Part shown: piece after piece, positions 1-10,541 of the stretch | Numbering within the stretch: the first letter of the stretch is position 1 | Layout: the number at the start of each line of letters is the position of its first letter | NCBI RefSeq assembly: GCF_019049105.1 | Contig: NZ_JAHQZR010000003.1 | Location: 124,001-188,000, forward strand | Reading direction: 5' to 3' | Source: Leucobacter chinensis | GTDB lineage: Bacteria > Actinomycetota > Actinomycetes > Actinomycetales > Microbacteriaceae | Length of the DNA: 64,000 bases | Notes under the pieces: generated by a model | Database searches by the model: none | Told to the model about the DNA's origin: nothing | The model's input: only the letters and a program-made list of their open reading frames with translations | Position numbers and translations under genes: made by a program

Positions 1-591
1 CGCCGCTATTCCCTTCGCGATCGCGGCCAGCGCGAGCAGCGCGATCGGCGCATTCATCGCGAGCAGGGCTTGCCACGGGGTGATTGCGAGTATCATTCCG
101 CCGGCGACGGGGCCGACAGCCATGCCGACGAGGCCCACCGTCGCGATGATGTTCATTCCGCGCACGCGCAGCTCGTCGGTGGCGAAGAGGCGAAAGGCGA
201 GGGCCATCGAGCCGGGGGCGGTCATCGCGGCCGCGACGCCCGTCACCGCGCGAATCGCGAGCAGTTGCCACACCTCGGTGACGAGCAGCACCGAGAGGCT
301 CGCTGTGGCCAAGATGGTGAGGCCAACGAACATCATGCGGCGGCGCCCGAAGCGGTCGGCAAGGCCGCCAAGCGCAATCATGAGCCCGCCGAACACGACG
401 CTGTAGGTGAGGGTGATCCACTGCAGGGCCGCGGTCGAGGCGCCCAGCTCCCGGCCGATCGTCGGCAGGGCAACGTTCAAGATGGAGTTATCGAGCATCT
501 CGACGAGAAACACGGCAGCGAGGCCGGTCATGGGCAACCATGCTGATCGCAGCGAGGCGTGCGGGCTTGGGGTGTGGGCGGGTGAGGGCAC
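1..591 (-). CDS. MFS exporter, DHA2 (EmrB/QacA-like), 5' part only
   Basis: Reading leftward from a GTG at 591, the first 197 residues of a drug:H+ antiporter-type major facilitator are present and the rest lies outside the window. The N-terminus contains LVEMLDNSILNVALPTIG, the DHA2 helix-1 motif, then LQWITLTYSV, the loop GLADRFGRRRMM (the MFS GxLaDrxGrkr motif) and several hydrophobic segments. The likely role is proton-driven export of drugs or other lipophilic compounds across the cytoplasmic membrane; the substrate cannot be read. AGGAG lies 4 nt before the GTG. An in-frame ATG sits 20 codons in, so the exact start is uncertain. The leader carries an inverted repeat overlapping the ribosome site. 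Confidence 0.85.
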   Translation of the reverse strand, partial: MPSPAHTPSPHASLRSAWLPMTGLAAVFLVEMLDNSILNVALPTIGRELGASTAALQWITLTYSVVFGGLMIALGGLADRFGRRRMMFVGLTILATASLSVLLVTEVWQLLAIRAVTGVAAAMTAPGSMALAFRLFATDELRVRGMNIIATVGLVGMAVGPVAGGMILAITPWQALLAMNAPIALLALAAIAKGIAA

Positions 592-595
592 AGTG

Positions 596-617
596 CTCCT
601 TCAGTCAAGTGAAGGAG
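596..617. promoter_or_regulatory. Inverted repeat over the exporter ribosome site
   Basis: CTCCTTCA (596-603) and TGAAGGAG (610-617) are perfect 8-bp arms around a 6-nt spacer. On the minus strand the 3' arm is TGAAGGAG, which includes the AGGAG of the exporter gene. It could be a dyad operator for a repressor or an RNA hairpin that hides the ribosome site. The two readings cannot be separated from sequence. Confidence 0.45.
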
Positions 618-784
618 TGACGGTGCCGATGCACCGTGTGTACGCGCTGCGCCGATCGTAACGTGGGTCACGCGGCGCAGTCTTTTACCCCGATGTGAGA
701 AGGGTAGTTGAGAGGCCTAGGCACGTCAACATGGCCCTGTTAGGCTGAGGCAAGCATCGGAACTGCTCACAAAGGGGTATTTGC

Positions 785-1522
785 ATGGCTTTCGACCACA
801 TTGATTACGCTACCTACGAGGCATTGCGCGACATGGATATTACGCCGAATGCATCGTTTGAAGATACAACCGGGCAGTGGGACCTCGGTCACGCAACCTC
901 CTGGTCTCGATGGGGTACTGAGACAGCCGACCTTGAACCGATCACTGCGAACTCTGCCGCCGAGTTCGCTACGCTGAAGCCGCTCTCAACCCGCATCGTA
1001 TTCTTTGCCATCAATATGGGTGGCGAAGCCATGGCAGAGCACAGAGAGCATTGGCGTAATTTTCACACCCGTGGGCACCGTGGCGATACAACTCTCAGAA
1101 ATTCATTTGCGCTAGCTTTCGAAGGCCACAAATCTGCAGCAGACATTCCAGGTTTTTATGTGAGTGATGTGTTTAAGCTCATTCCCACGAAAGATTCAAA
1201 CACGCTCGCAAGCGCAATCAAGAAACACCGTATTGCGGGACGCGACCATGTAGAGCGCTGTGCAGCCCTCCTGCAAGAAGAGCTGATGATGTGCCGAGAC
1301 GGGATCGACGGGCAGGTCCCGATTCTCGTCGCGATGGGTAAAGCCGCTTTCACTTGGCTGAGCGGCGACCAAAAAGACCAGCGCATCGCAGAGGTAGTCG
1401 ATAAGACGCTCGGTGCAGGTGCCCGCGATCGTGTTGTACGAATGGCCCATTACGCGAATGGAGCAGGCACCAATGTACAACGGGCTGAAACCATCCGCTC
1501 AGTGCTAGAGCTAGCTAGCTAG
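785..1522 (+). CDS. Unidentified protein, possibly uracil-DNA-glycosylase-like fold
   Basis: A 245-residue soluble protein with no signal peptide or membrane segment. The start is the ATG after AAAGGGG. I do not recognise it with confidence. Visible blocks are IVFFAINMGGEAM (about residue 76), FHTRGHRGDTTLRNSF, GFYVSDVFKLIPTKDSN and VPILVAMGKAAFTWL. Their spacing resembles the UDG superfamily (an N-x-x-x-G-type first motif, a central W/Y-x-D strand, and a late hydrophobic strand ending GxxA), but the catalytic residues are not clear, so this is only a suggestion. Base composition is less GC-rich than the neighbours, which may indicate transfer. It is followed 12 nt later by the VanZ-like gene. 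Confidence 0.5.
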   Translation: MAFDHIDYATYEALRDMDITPNASFEDTTGQWDLGHATSWSRWGTETADLEPITANSAAEFATLKPLSTRIVFFAINMGGEAMAEHREHWRNFHTRGHRGDTTLRNSFALAFEGHKSAADIPGFYVSDVFKLIPTKDSNTLASAIKKHRIAGRDHVERCAALLQEELMMCRDGIDGQVPILVAMGKAAFTWLSGDQKDQRIAEVVDKTLGAGARDRVVRMAHYANGAGTNVQRAETIRSVLELAS

Positions 1523-1534
1523 CTCAACCGCAGT

Positions 1535-2047
1535 ATGCTCGCCACCCACCTCGTCGAATACCCGTGGGTCACCCCCACCGTCGTGCTGTGCTTCGCGATC
1601 GTGAGCGTGTTCGTCGGGCCGTGGCTGCTCGTACGCAAGGGGCTCACGCGGGTGCTGCTCGGGATCGCGTTTTTCGCCGTGGTGGCGCTCGTGTTCACGC
1701 CGACCGGGCGCGAGATGAGCATGGTGTGCGAGGTCGAGTGGATGCTGCCCCTGCCCAAGTACGTCGAGCCCTTCGCGAACCTCGCCATGTTTGTTCCGCT
1801 GGCCTATTTCGCCGCGCTCGCGAGCGGCCGCCCCATCGTGACCGCGATCGTTGCCTCGGCCGGGTCGGCGCTCATCGAGACGGTACAGGCGCTCGTGTCC
1901 GCGCTTGGCCGCAGCTGTTCGACCGGTGATTGGCTCTCGAACACGCTCGGCGCGGTGCTTGGAGCCGCCCTGGGCTGGGCCGCGCTCGCGATTGCCCGCC
2001 GCCGGGCACGGGCTCGTGCGCAGGGTGAGTCGGCGATCCGCCACTAA
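1535..2047 (+). CDS. VanZ-like integral membrane protein
   Basis: A 170-residue protein with four or five hydrophobic segments. Family features are the segment PFANLAMFVPLAYFAAL, the conserved E and Q of SALIETVQAL, and the C-terminal block GDWLSNTLGAVLGAALGW, which match the VanZ fold. VanZ homologues are associated with teicoplanin resistance in enterococci, but most chromosomal copies have no known function and nothing here points to glycopeptide resistance. The C-terminus is Arg/Ala-rich and cytoplasmic. The start ATG at 1535 has no strong ribosome site, so translation may be coupled to the gene upstream. Confidence 0.8.
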   Translation: MLATHLVEYPWVTPTVVLCFAIVSVFVGPWLLVRKGLTRVLLGIAFFAVVALVFTPTGREMSMVCEVEWMLPLPKYVEPFANLAMFVPLAYFAALASGRPIVTAIVASAGSALIETVQALVSALGRSCSTGDWLSNTLGAVLGAALGWAALAIARRRARARAQGESAIRH

Positions 2048-2094
2048 CGGCCTGTGCGAGCCAGGCGGCGCGGTGGCGGCGCCCGGACGAACCT

Positions 2095-2155
2095 TTGCCT
2101 GATTTTCGCGCCAAATCGCCCCGAAAACCCGGTTTTGGCGCAGAAAATCAGGCAA
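2095..2155. repeat. Family-B palindromic repeat, copy 1 (gap 2048-2364)
   Basis: A near-perfect inverted repeat: arms 2095-2115 (beginning TTGCCTGATTTTC) and 2134-2155 (ending GAAAATCAGGCAA) with one unpaired base and an 18-nt loop. A second copy with the same outer arms lies at 10338-10408. It sits 3' of the VanZ-like gene and 5' of the peptide operon, and could act as a bidirectional terminator or be a small non-autonomous repeat. The rest of the 317-base gap holds the operator region of the next operon. Confidence 0.8.
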
Positions 2156-2269
2156 TGGTTGGCGGATCAGCCCAGGCGTATCGCGGGGCAAGTACCAGCC
2201 CGGTGAGAGCCCTGCCGCGCTCCCGAACGCGCCTCGATTGTGCCAGCACGCGCCCATCGCGCGAGCTTG

Positions 2270-2312
2270 TTTGTATACAAAAACTGTGAAAATGCCCCGA
2301 AGTTTGTATACA
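2270..2312. promoter_or_regulatory. Two GTATAC palindromes, likely GntR/FCD operators
   Basis: TTTGTATACAAA at 2270-2281 is a perfect palindrome and TTTGTATACA recurs at 2303-2312. The centres are 33 bp apart, about three helical turns, on one face of the DNA. FadR/FCD-subfamily GntR regulators commonly bind palindromes with a GTnnnAC or GTATAC core. A regulator of exactly this subfamily is encoded at the far end of the operon (9496-10230), so autogenous control of the peptide operon is the simplest reading. The second site overlaps a plausible -10. Confidence 0.6.
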
Positions 2313-2364
2313 CTTATGGGCAGTCTCGTTCGCCAGCGAAGGCGAACTCGGAGTCAGGAGAACC

Positions 2365-4017
2365 ATGCAAACAGACGGAACGCGAGAACGTGCGTCCCGC
2401 AAACTGATGGGTGTGGCTGGTTTTGCCGTGCTCGCCATCGCTGCGACCGGGTGCGTGCCCATTCAGCACCCACCCGAGGCAAGCCAGCGGGCCGACGTCG
2501 TTCAGGCGCCCACCGACGGCATCACCGCGAAAGAGGGCGGCGACCTTGTCATGGCGCTCTCGTCAGAGCCCGACCGGCTCGACCCGACGACCTCGACGTC
2601 GCTGTACACGCGCTTCGTCATGAGCTCGATGTGCGAAAAGCTTTACGACATCAACGAGAAGGGCGAGATCGTGGGCCAGCTCGCGACCGACCTTCCCGAG
2701 GTGAGCGATGACGGGCTGCGCGTGACGATTCCGGTGCGCGAGGGCGCGGTGTTCTCTGACGGCACGCCCTTCAACGCCGATGCGGTGCGCGAGACCCTCG
2801 AACGCAACCTCACACACGAGGCCTCGGTGCGCAAGACCGAGCTCGGGCCGATCGAACGCGTGAGCGCTCCCGACGACACCACCGTCGTCATCGAGTACGG
2901 CACGCCCTTCGCCCCGCTCACGGCGGCACTGGCCGACCGCGCGGGCATGATCATGTCGCCCACGGCGCTTGCCGAAGAGGGCGAGTTCGCCGAGCACCCG
3001 AGCTGTGTTGGGCCCTTCAAGTTCGTGAAGCGCATTCCGCAGACCTCGATCGAGCTCGAGCGCGACCCGAACTACTACGCGGCCGACGAGATTCACCTCG
3101 ACACGATCAGCTACCGCATCATGTCTGACGCGAACATTCGCGCGGCAAACCTGCGCTCGGGCGACGTGCACGTGGCCGACTCGATCTCGCCGCAGGACGC
3201 CGACGCACTGCTGCTCGAGAACGATCTTGAGCTGCTGCAGTCGGGCTCGCTCGGCTACCAGGGCCTCACGATCAACATCGGCAACGCGAACGGCTCGGGC
3301 CAGCCCGTCGAGCAGCGCGAGGGGCCGCTCGCCTCTGACGCGCGCGTGAGGCAGGCGCTCGACCTGTCGATCGACCGGCCAGCGCTCGTGAACTCGGTGT
3401 TCAACAACTGGTACGACCCCGCGTGCAGCGCGGTCGCCCCCACGACCCCGTACGCGACCGACGCGTCGACCGCGTGCCCGACCTACGACCCCGAGGCGGC
3501 GAAGGCGCTGCTCGAAGAGGCCGGCATCGAGACCCCGCTGCGCGTCGACATGCTCGTCGCCAACTCGCCCGACGCGCTGCGCTACTCGCAGGCACTGCAG
3601 GCGAGCGTGCGCGAGGGTGGCTTCGACCTGCGCATTAACCCGGTCGAGTACTCGACGCTGCTCGACATGCAAAAGCAGGGCAAGTTCGACCTCATCCAGT
3701 TGGGCTGGTCGGGCCGCATCGATCCGCACGGCAACATGGCCAACTTCTTGATGACGGGCGGCGGCAACAACGACGGCGGCTATTCGAGCCCCGAGATGGA
3801 CGATCTGCTCGTGCGCGCAGCACAGCTGAACGACATCGACGAGCGCGCCGAGCTCTACGGCAAGGTCGTCGAGCTCGTGCACGAAGACGTTCCGCTCATT
3901 TACACGTACCGCCAGCGAAACATCACCGGCCACTCGGTCGATGTGACCGGTGTTCGAACCTACAGTGACGGTGTCGTGCGGCTCGCCCGCGCCGCCTTCG
4001 TGGCCGAGAAGGAGTAG
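2365..4017 (+). CDS. Peptide ABC transporter substrate-binding lipoprotein (family 5)
   Basis: A 550-residue extracytoplasmic solute-binding protein of the DppA/OppA family. The N-terminus is a lipoprotein signal: basic start, hydrophobic stretch to about residue 28, then Cys30 in AIAATGC as acylation site. The mature part opens with GGDLVMALSSEPDRLDPTTS, the family signature, and contains TPFNADAVRETLERN and SIDRPALVNSVF, both typical. It binds peptides or related ligands outside the membrane and hands them to the permeases encoded just downstream. The gamma-glutamyltransferase-like gene in the same operon suggests gamma-glutamyl peptides as ligands, which is inference. AGGAG lies 7 nt before the ATG. 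Confidence 0.92.
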   Translation: MQTDGTRERASRKLMGVAGFAVLAIAATGCVPIQHPPEASQRADVVQAPTDGITAKEGGDLVMALSSEPDRLDPTTSTSLYTRFVMSSMCEKLYDINEKGEIVGQLATDLPEVSDDGLRVTIPVREGAVFSDGTPFNADAVRETLERNLTHEASVRKTELGPIERVSAPDDTTVVIEYGTPFAPLTAALADRAGMIMSPTALAEEGEFAEHPSCVGPFKFVKRIPQTSIELERDPNYYAADEIHLDTISYRIMSDANIRAANLRSGDVHVADSISPQDADALLLENDLELLQSGSLGYQGLTINIGNANGSGQPVEQREGPLASDARVRQALDLSIDRPALVNSVFNNWYDPACSAVAPTTPYATDASTACPTYDPEAAKALLEEAGIETPLRVDMLVANSPDALRYSQALQASVREGGFDLRINPVEYSTLLDMQKQGKFDLIQLGWSGRIDPHGNMANFLMTGGGNNDGGYSSPEMDDLLVRAAQLNDIDERAELYGKVVELVHEDVPLIYTYRQRNITGHSVDVTGVRTYSDGVVRLARAAFVAEKE

Positions 4018-4023
4018 CGCGCC

Positions 4024-4977
4024 ATGCCCAAATACCTGCTCAACCGACTGTGGCAGTCGGCCCTCACCCTCGTGCTCGCCTCGATCGTCGTGTTCGTTGG
4101 CATTCGCATGATTCCGGGTGACCCGGCGCTCGCGATGGCGGGCGAAGAGGCCGACCCCGAGATGATCGCGGCAACCCGCGAGAAGCTCGGCCTCGATAAG
4201 CCGATCATCGTGCAGTACTTCGCGTTCATCGCCAACATGTTTCGTGGCGACTTCGGCAACTCGGTGCGCACCGGCGCACCCGTGAGCGACCTCATCGGGG
4301 CGACGCTGCCGGTGACCCTGTGGCTCGCGACCTACGCGATCGTCATCGCCGTGATCGTCGGCGTGCTCGCCGGCGTCATCGCCGAGCGTTTTCGCGGCCG
4401 CTGGCCCGAGTGGATCGCGAACATCTTCGCCATCGTTGGCCTGTCAGTGCCGAACTTCTGGCTCGGTATTCTCGCGATCATGTACCTCTCTGTCATGCTC
4501 GGCTGGTTCCCCGCGTCGGGCTACGTTCCGGTGCTCGACAACCCGATCACGGGGCTCTATTACCTGACGCTGCCCGCGATCATTCTTGGCATCAGCCTCG
4601 CCGCGGTCATCATGCGCCAAACGCGCGCCTCGATGATCGAGTCGATGGGCTCTGACTACGTGCGCACCGCCCGCGCGAAGGGCCTCGGCCGCTTTCGCAT
4701 TCTGTTCAGGTACGGCCTGCGCAACTCGCTCATCGTCGTCATGACGATCGTGGGCCTGCAACTTGGCGGCCTCATCTCTGGTGCGGTCGTGACCGAGCGC
4801 ATCTTCGGCTTGCCGGGCTTCGGCAAGCTCACCCTCGACGCGGTGTTCACCCGCGACTACCCGGTCATTCAGGCCGTCGTGCTCGTCGTGACCCTCGCGT
4901 ACATTGTGATTAACCTCGCCGTAGACGTGCTCTACTCGGTCTTAAACCCCCGCATTCGCGTGGGAGGGAGGAAGTAA
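4024..4977 (+). CDS. Peptide ABC transporter permease, DppB type
   Basis: A 317-residue inner-membrane permease. It begins with the DppB-type N-terminus MPKYLLNRLWQSALTLVLAS, followed by a loop containing DPALAMAGEEADPEMIAATREKLGLD and about six transmembrane helices. The EAA loop that docks to the ATPase is visible around residues 210-230 (SDYVRTARAKGLGRFRILF), and GAVVTERIFGLPGFGKL is characteristic of this subfamily. It starts 6 nt after the lipoprotein stop and its stop overlaps the start of the second permease, indicating one transcript and coupled translation. Confidence 0.93.
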   Translation: MPKYLLNRLWQSALTLVLASIVVFVGIRMIPGDPALAMAGEEADPEMIAATREKLGLDKPIIVQYFAFIANMFRGDFGNSVRTGAPVSDLIGATLPVTLWLATYAIVIAVIVGVLAGVIAERFRGRWPEWIANIFAIVGLSVPNFWLGILAIMYLSVMLGWFPASGYVPVLDNPITGLYYLTLPAIILGISLAAVIMRQTRASMIESMGSDYVRTARAKGLGRFRILFRYGLRNSLIVVMTIVGLQLGGLISGAVVTERIFGLPGFGKLTLDAVFTRDYPVIQAVVLVVTLAYIVINLAVDVLYSVLNPRIRVGGRK

Positions 4978-5900
4978 TGGCCTCGAAATCTTCACGCACT
5001 GGCATGAGCCAGGCCATGCCCCCGAGCACCGCGGCGCTCGCACTCACCGACGATCTCGGTTCAGATCGCGGCCGCATCTGGCGCTCGCTCAAGCGCAGCC
5101 CCCTCGGCCTCGCCGGCGGCGTGCTGCTCGTCATCGTGCTCACCGTCGCGGTGTTTGCGCCGCTACTCGCGCCCTATGACCCGGCAGAGGTGCACTTCGA
5201 CACCCCGTTCCAGGTGCCAGGAACCGTCGGCTTCGCGCTCGGAACCGACGACCTCGGCCGCGACATTCTCTCGCGCATTCTCTACGGCACCCAGGCCTCG
5301 GTGCAGGTGGGGCTGCTCTCGGTCGCCCTCGCCATCATCGTCGGCGCACCCCTCGGGCTGCTCGCCGGCTACTGGCGCTGGCTCGACGCGATCGTCTCGC
5401 GCCTGACCGACGTCATGCTCGCCTTCCCCTTCCTCATCATCGCAGTCGGCCTCGCCGCCATTAACGGCGCCAGCCTCGGCAATGCAGCAATCGCGCTCGG
5501 TATTGCGCAGATACCAACGATGATCCGCGTCGTTCGTGCCGAAACCTTCAGGGTCAAAGAGCTTGACTTCGTCATGAACGCGAAGGCCATGAGCGCGAAG
5601 CCGTTCCGCATTCTCGGCGGGCACGTCTTGCCGAACATCACCTCGGCGATCATCGTGCAGGCCACCGTGATCATTCCCGTCGCCGTCATTGGCGAGGCCA
5701 TTCTCTCGTTCCTGGGTCTCGGCATTCAGCCTCCCGGGTCGAGCCTCGGCATCATGCTCTCTGACGCGCAGCAGTACATCTTTCGCGCACCCAGCGCGGC
5801 CGTCTTCCCCGGCCTCGCCATCATGATCATTTGCCTCGCCTTCAATCTCTTTGGCGACGCCCTTCGTGACGCACTCGACCCGTCGAGCGCGAGAAAGTAA
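4977..5900 (+). CDS. Peptide ABC transporter permease, DppC type
   Basis: A 307-residue permease that pairs with the preceding one. The N-terminal extension is cytoplasmic (about 40 residues), then a membrane segment, then LAPYDPAEV and FALGTDDLGRDILSRILYGTQASVQVG, the hallmark of DppC/OppC proteins. The EAA-like loop is LDFVMNAKAMSAKPFRILGGHVLPN. Its ATG overlaps the previous stop by one base (TAATG). The final helix ends near DALRDALDPSS, typical of the family. Confidence 0.93.
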   Translation: MASKSSRTGMSQAMPPSTAALALTDDLGSDRGRIWRSLKRSPLGLAGGVLLVIVLTVAVFAPLLAPYDPAEVHFDTPFQVPGTVGFALGTDDLGRDILSRILYGTQASVQVGLLSVALAIIVGAPLGLLAGYWRWLDAIVSRLTDVMLAFPFLIIAVGLAAINGASLGNAAIALGIAQIPTMIRVVRAETFRVKELDFVMNAKAMSAKPFRILGGHVLPNITSAIIVQATVIIPVAVIGEAILSFLGLGIQPPGSSLGIMLSDAQQYIFRAPSAAVFPGLAIMIICLAFNLFGDALRDALDPSSARK

Positions 5901-5905
5901 CCGAC

Positions 5906-7706
5906 ATGAGTTTCACCCCACCCGCTGAATTCACCACCCGCCCGACGCTCAACGGCTCGTTTGGCATGAGCGCATCAACGCACTGGCTCGCGACCGCATC
6001 GGCGCAGGCCGTGCTCGAGCGCGGCGGCAACGCCTTTGACGCGGCCGTCGCAGGCGCCTTCGTGCTGCACGTCGTCGAGCCCCACCTGAACGGCCCCGGC
6101 GGCGACATGACCGGCGTCTTCTTCGACGCGAGCGACGAGCAGGGCCCGCGCGTGCTCATGGGCCAGGGCCCCGCACCCGCTGGCGCGACCGCCGAGCACT
6201 ACCTCGGCGAGGGCCTCGAACTCGTTCCCGGATCGGGCGCCCTCGCGACCGCGGTGCCCGCCGCCGTTGACGCCTGGCTGCTGCTGCTCGAAGAGCACGG
6301 CACCTGGGAGCTCGGCGACGTGCTCGCCTTTGCGATCGGCTACGCCCGCGACGGCCACGCCGCCCTGCCCCGCGTGAGCACCACGATCGAGAGCGTGCGC
6401 GAGCTGTTTCTCGAGCACTGGCCGAGCTCGGCAGAGCTGTGGCTCGAAGACGGTGAGGCACCGAAGCCCGGCGCGATCATTCGCAACGAGGCCTACGCCC
6501 GCACCCTCGACCGCCTCGTCGCCGCAGGCACCGAGCTCGGTGAGGGCGCGAGCCGCGAAGAGCGCATCGAGGCAGCCCGCAGCGCCTGGGGCGAGGGTTT
6601 CGTCGCCGAGGCCGCTGCCGAGTTCGTGAAGGCCCCGCACCGCCACTCATCGGGAACCGACCACGCGGGCGTCATCACGCGCGACGACTTTGCGGCATTC
6701 AGGGCCTCGACCGAAGACGCCGTGACGATCGAGTTTCGCGGCTACACGATCGCCAAGACGGGCGCGTGGGGCCAGGGCCCGGCGCTCCTGCAGACCCTGC
6801 AGATTCTCGCGGGCTTCGACGACCACGAGATCGATCCCTCGACCGCCGAGGGCGCGCACCGCATCATCGAGGCGCAAAAGCTCGCCTACGCCGACCGCGA
6901 GGCTTACTACGGCGACCACGAGGTTCCGCTCGACGTGCTGCTCTCTGAAGAGTATGCGGGCGCACGCCGCAGCCTCATCACCGACGACGCCTCGGCCGAG
7001 TATCGCCCCGGCATCGTGCCGGGTCTCACCCCCTTCGCGCCCCCGCTTCGCACCGAGTACCAGCCACCTGCCCTCGCGGCGGGCGAGCGCATCGCTGGCG
7101 TCGGCGAGCCGACCGTGCAAAAGACCGGCGTGACGAAGGGCGACACCTGCCACATCGACGTCGTTGACCGCTTCGGCAACATGATCTCGGCGACCCCGTC
7201 TGGCGGCTGGCTGCAGTCGTCACCCGTGATTCCCGAGCTCGGCTTCTGCCTCGGCTCGCGCCTGCAGATGACCTGGCTTGAGGCGGGCGGCCCCTCGTCG
7301 CTCACCCCGGGCAAGCGCCCCCGCACGACGCTCACCCCGACGCTCGTGCTCAAAGACGGCGAGCCCGTCATGGCGCTCGGTTCGCCAGGCGGCGACCAGC
7401 AGGACCAGTGGCAGCTGCTTTTCTTGCTGCGCGTGATCGTGGGCGGCTACACGATGCAAGAGGCCATCGACGCCCCCGCACTGCACACCACCTCGATTCC
7501 CGAGTCGTTCTGGCCCCGTACGTGGACCCCGGGCGGCATGGTCGTCGAGGATCGCCTCGGCACCGAGGTCATCGAACGCCTCGAGGCTATGGGCCACAAG
7601 GTCACCCGCGCAGGCGACTGGGCCCTCGGGCGTCTGTCGAGCGTGGGCCGTAACCCCGAAACCGGCGAGCTTCAGGCCGCCGCTAACCCCCGAGGAGCGC
7701 AGGGCT

Positions 7707-7723
<17 letters not shown>
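5906..7723 (+). CDS. Gamma-glutamyltransferase-family (Ntn) hydrolase
   Basis: A 605-residue member of the gamma-glutamyltranspeptidase family, which self-cleaves and transfers or hydrolyses gamma-glutamyl groups. The N-terminal subunit shows ERGGNAFDAAVAGAF and VVEPHLNGPGGD, both family motifs. The autoprocessing site is near residue 414: GDTCHIDVVDRFGNMIS, where the nucleophile Thr is kept but the usual second Thr of TTH is Cys. The C-terminus has SPGGDQQDQW. There is no signal peptide, so it is probably cytoplasmic and would act on imported peptides. It lies between the permeases and the ATPase gene, so uptake and cleavage are co-expressed. Acylases of related specificity (cephalosporin acylase type) cannot be excluded. 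Confidence 0.88.
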
Positions 7724-9413
<1,690 letters not shown>

Positions 9414-9420
9414 GCGCGTG

Positions 9421-9463
9421 CGGGGTGCCGAGCCACGCCATGAAGGCGAAGCTCGGCACCCCG
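9421..9463. terminator. Perfect 13-bp hairpin between ATPase and gntR-type gene
   Basis: Arms CGGGGTGCCGAGC (9421-9433) and GCTCGGCACCCCG (9451-9463) enclose a 17-nt loop just after the ATPase stop. There is no T-run, so this may be a factor-assisted or partial terminator that lowers regulator expression relative to the transporter, or a processing and stability hairpin. Confidence 0.5.
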
Positions 9464-9495
9464 GCCGGCCTCACGCAATGAACAAGGGAGTGTCC

Positions 9496-10230
9496 GTGAC
9501 CGTGAGCAATGTCGAGAGGGTTCGTGGCGCCCTGCGCCAGCGCATCATCACCGGCGAGCTGCAGGCTGGCGAGCACCTCAACGAGCTCGCCCTCAGCCGC
9601 GAGTTTGGCGTGAGCCGCGTTCCCGTGCGCGAGGCCATTCGGGCCCTCGAGTCAGAGGGCCTCGTCGACTCCAAGCTCTACTCAGGCTCGCACGTGAGCG
9701 AGCTTCCCGCCGAAGACGCGACCGACCTCTTCGAGGTACGCGAGGCAATCGAAAAGGCGATCGCCCGCAAGGCCGCCAGGCGGGCTCCGGGCGCTGATGG
9801 CGCTGGCACCGACGGCGGCACCGCCGAGGCCGCACCCGACTGGGCCGAGGCCCGCGCCGAGATCACCGAGATTCTGGCCGAGGGCGACGCGGCCCTCGCC
9901 GCAGGCCGCACCGACCTCATGGCCGGCCTCAACATGCGCTTTCACCAGAGTGTCGCCGCCCTCGCCGGAAGCCCAGTGCAGGCCCTCCTCTTGCGCACCA
10001 TCGCCGGCACGATCGAGCGCCTCTACGTCGCCGACGCCGAGCGCCGCCCCCGCCGCTCCTGGCCCGAGCACCACACGATTATCGAGGCCATCGATGCGGG
10101 CGACGCCGAGACCGCGGGCCGCCTCATGGCGCTGCACGTGCGCCGCTCGAAGCGCAGCTACTTTAAGGGACTTGAGGCGCGGGTTGCGGGCAGTGCGGGC
10201 TCGGGCGCCGAGGCCGGCTCGGGCACGTAG
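9496..10230 (+). CDS. GntR-family transcriptional regulator, FadR/FCD subfamily
   Basis: About 244 residues. The N-terminal winged helix-turn-helix is VRGALRQRIITGELQAGEHLNELALSREFGVSRVPVREAIRALESEGLV (first ~60 residues), the GntR signature. The C-terminal all-helical FCD ligand domain contains DLFEVREAIEKAIARKA, NMRFHQSVAALAG and EHHTIIEAIDAGDAE, with Asp and His residues in metal-binding positions. I chose the GTG at 9496 because AAGGGAG lies 5 nt upstream; an ATG at 9478 and GTG at 9502 are alternatives. It closes the peptide-import operon and probably represses it through the GTATAC palindromes at 2270-2312. Confidence 0.85.
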   Translation: MTVSNVERVRGALRQRIITGELQAGEHLNELALSREFGVSRVPVREAIRALESEGLVDSKLYSGSHVSELPAEDATDLFEVREAIEKAIARKAARRAPGADGAGTDGGTAEAAPDWAEARAEITEILAEGDAALAAGRTDLMAGLNMRFHQSVAALAGSPVQALLLRTIAGTIERLYVADAERRPRRSWPEHHTIIEAIDAGDAETAGRLMALHVRRSKRSYFKGLEARVAGSAGSGAEAGSGT

Positions 10231-10337
10231 CGTTCGCCGTTACGATTCGCGCGAAATACCCGGTCTTTCGGGTGCGGTGCGGTGCGGTCGCTCTATTGAA
10301 CCAGACGTTGCGCCGAGACGCACGGGCTCACCCAGGC

Positions 10338-10408
10338 AACCATTGCCTGATTTTCGAGCACTTTCGAGGGTTTTTCGCTGAAAATGGACAAGAAATCAGG
10401 CAATGGTT
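10338..10408. repeat. Family-B palindromic repeat, copy 2 (gap 10231-10541)
   Basis: Arms AACCATTGCCTGATTT (10338-10353) and AAATCAGGCAATGGTT (10393-10408) are perfect inverted repeats. The outer arms match copy 1 at 2095-2155, while the interior differs. It follows the GntR-type gene and precedes the quinone reductase gene, so the two copies bracket the whole peptide operon. The rest of the 311-base gap has a short GGTGC tandem run near 10269-10285 and the promoter region of the next gene. Confidence 0.8.
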
Positions 10409-10541
10409 TGGTCGGGCGGGTGTGGTCGGGCATGGCCAGGTAGTGTCGCCGGGAACGCCGGAGCCCGGAATACTTCGCGCCTCGCACGCGTTACACCCGA
10501 GAGACCGCGCATTTCGCCCGAGCCGTGAAGGAGCCGCCACC

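Noticed and set aside
2563-3933. 456-residue antisense ORF inside the peptide-binding lipoprotein gene
   Set aside because: Long antisense frames are expected at this GC content; the composition is Arg/Val/His-rich and it lies opposite a clear family 5 binding protein.
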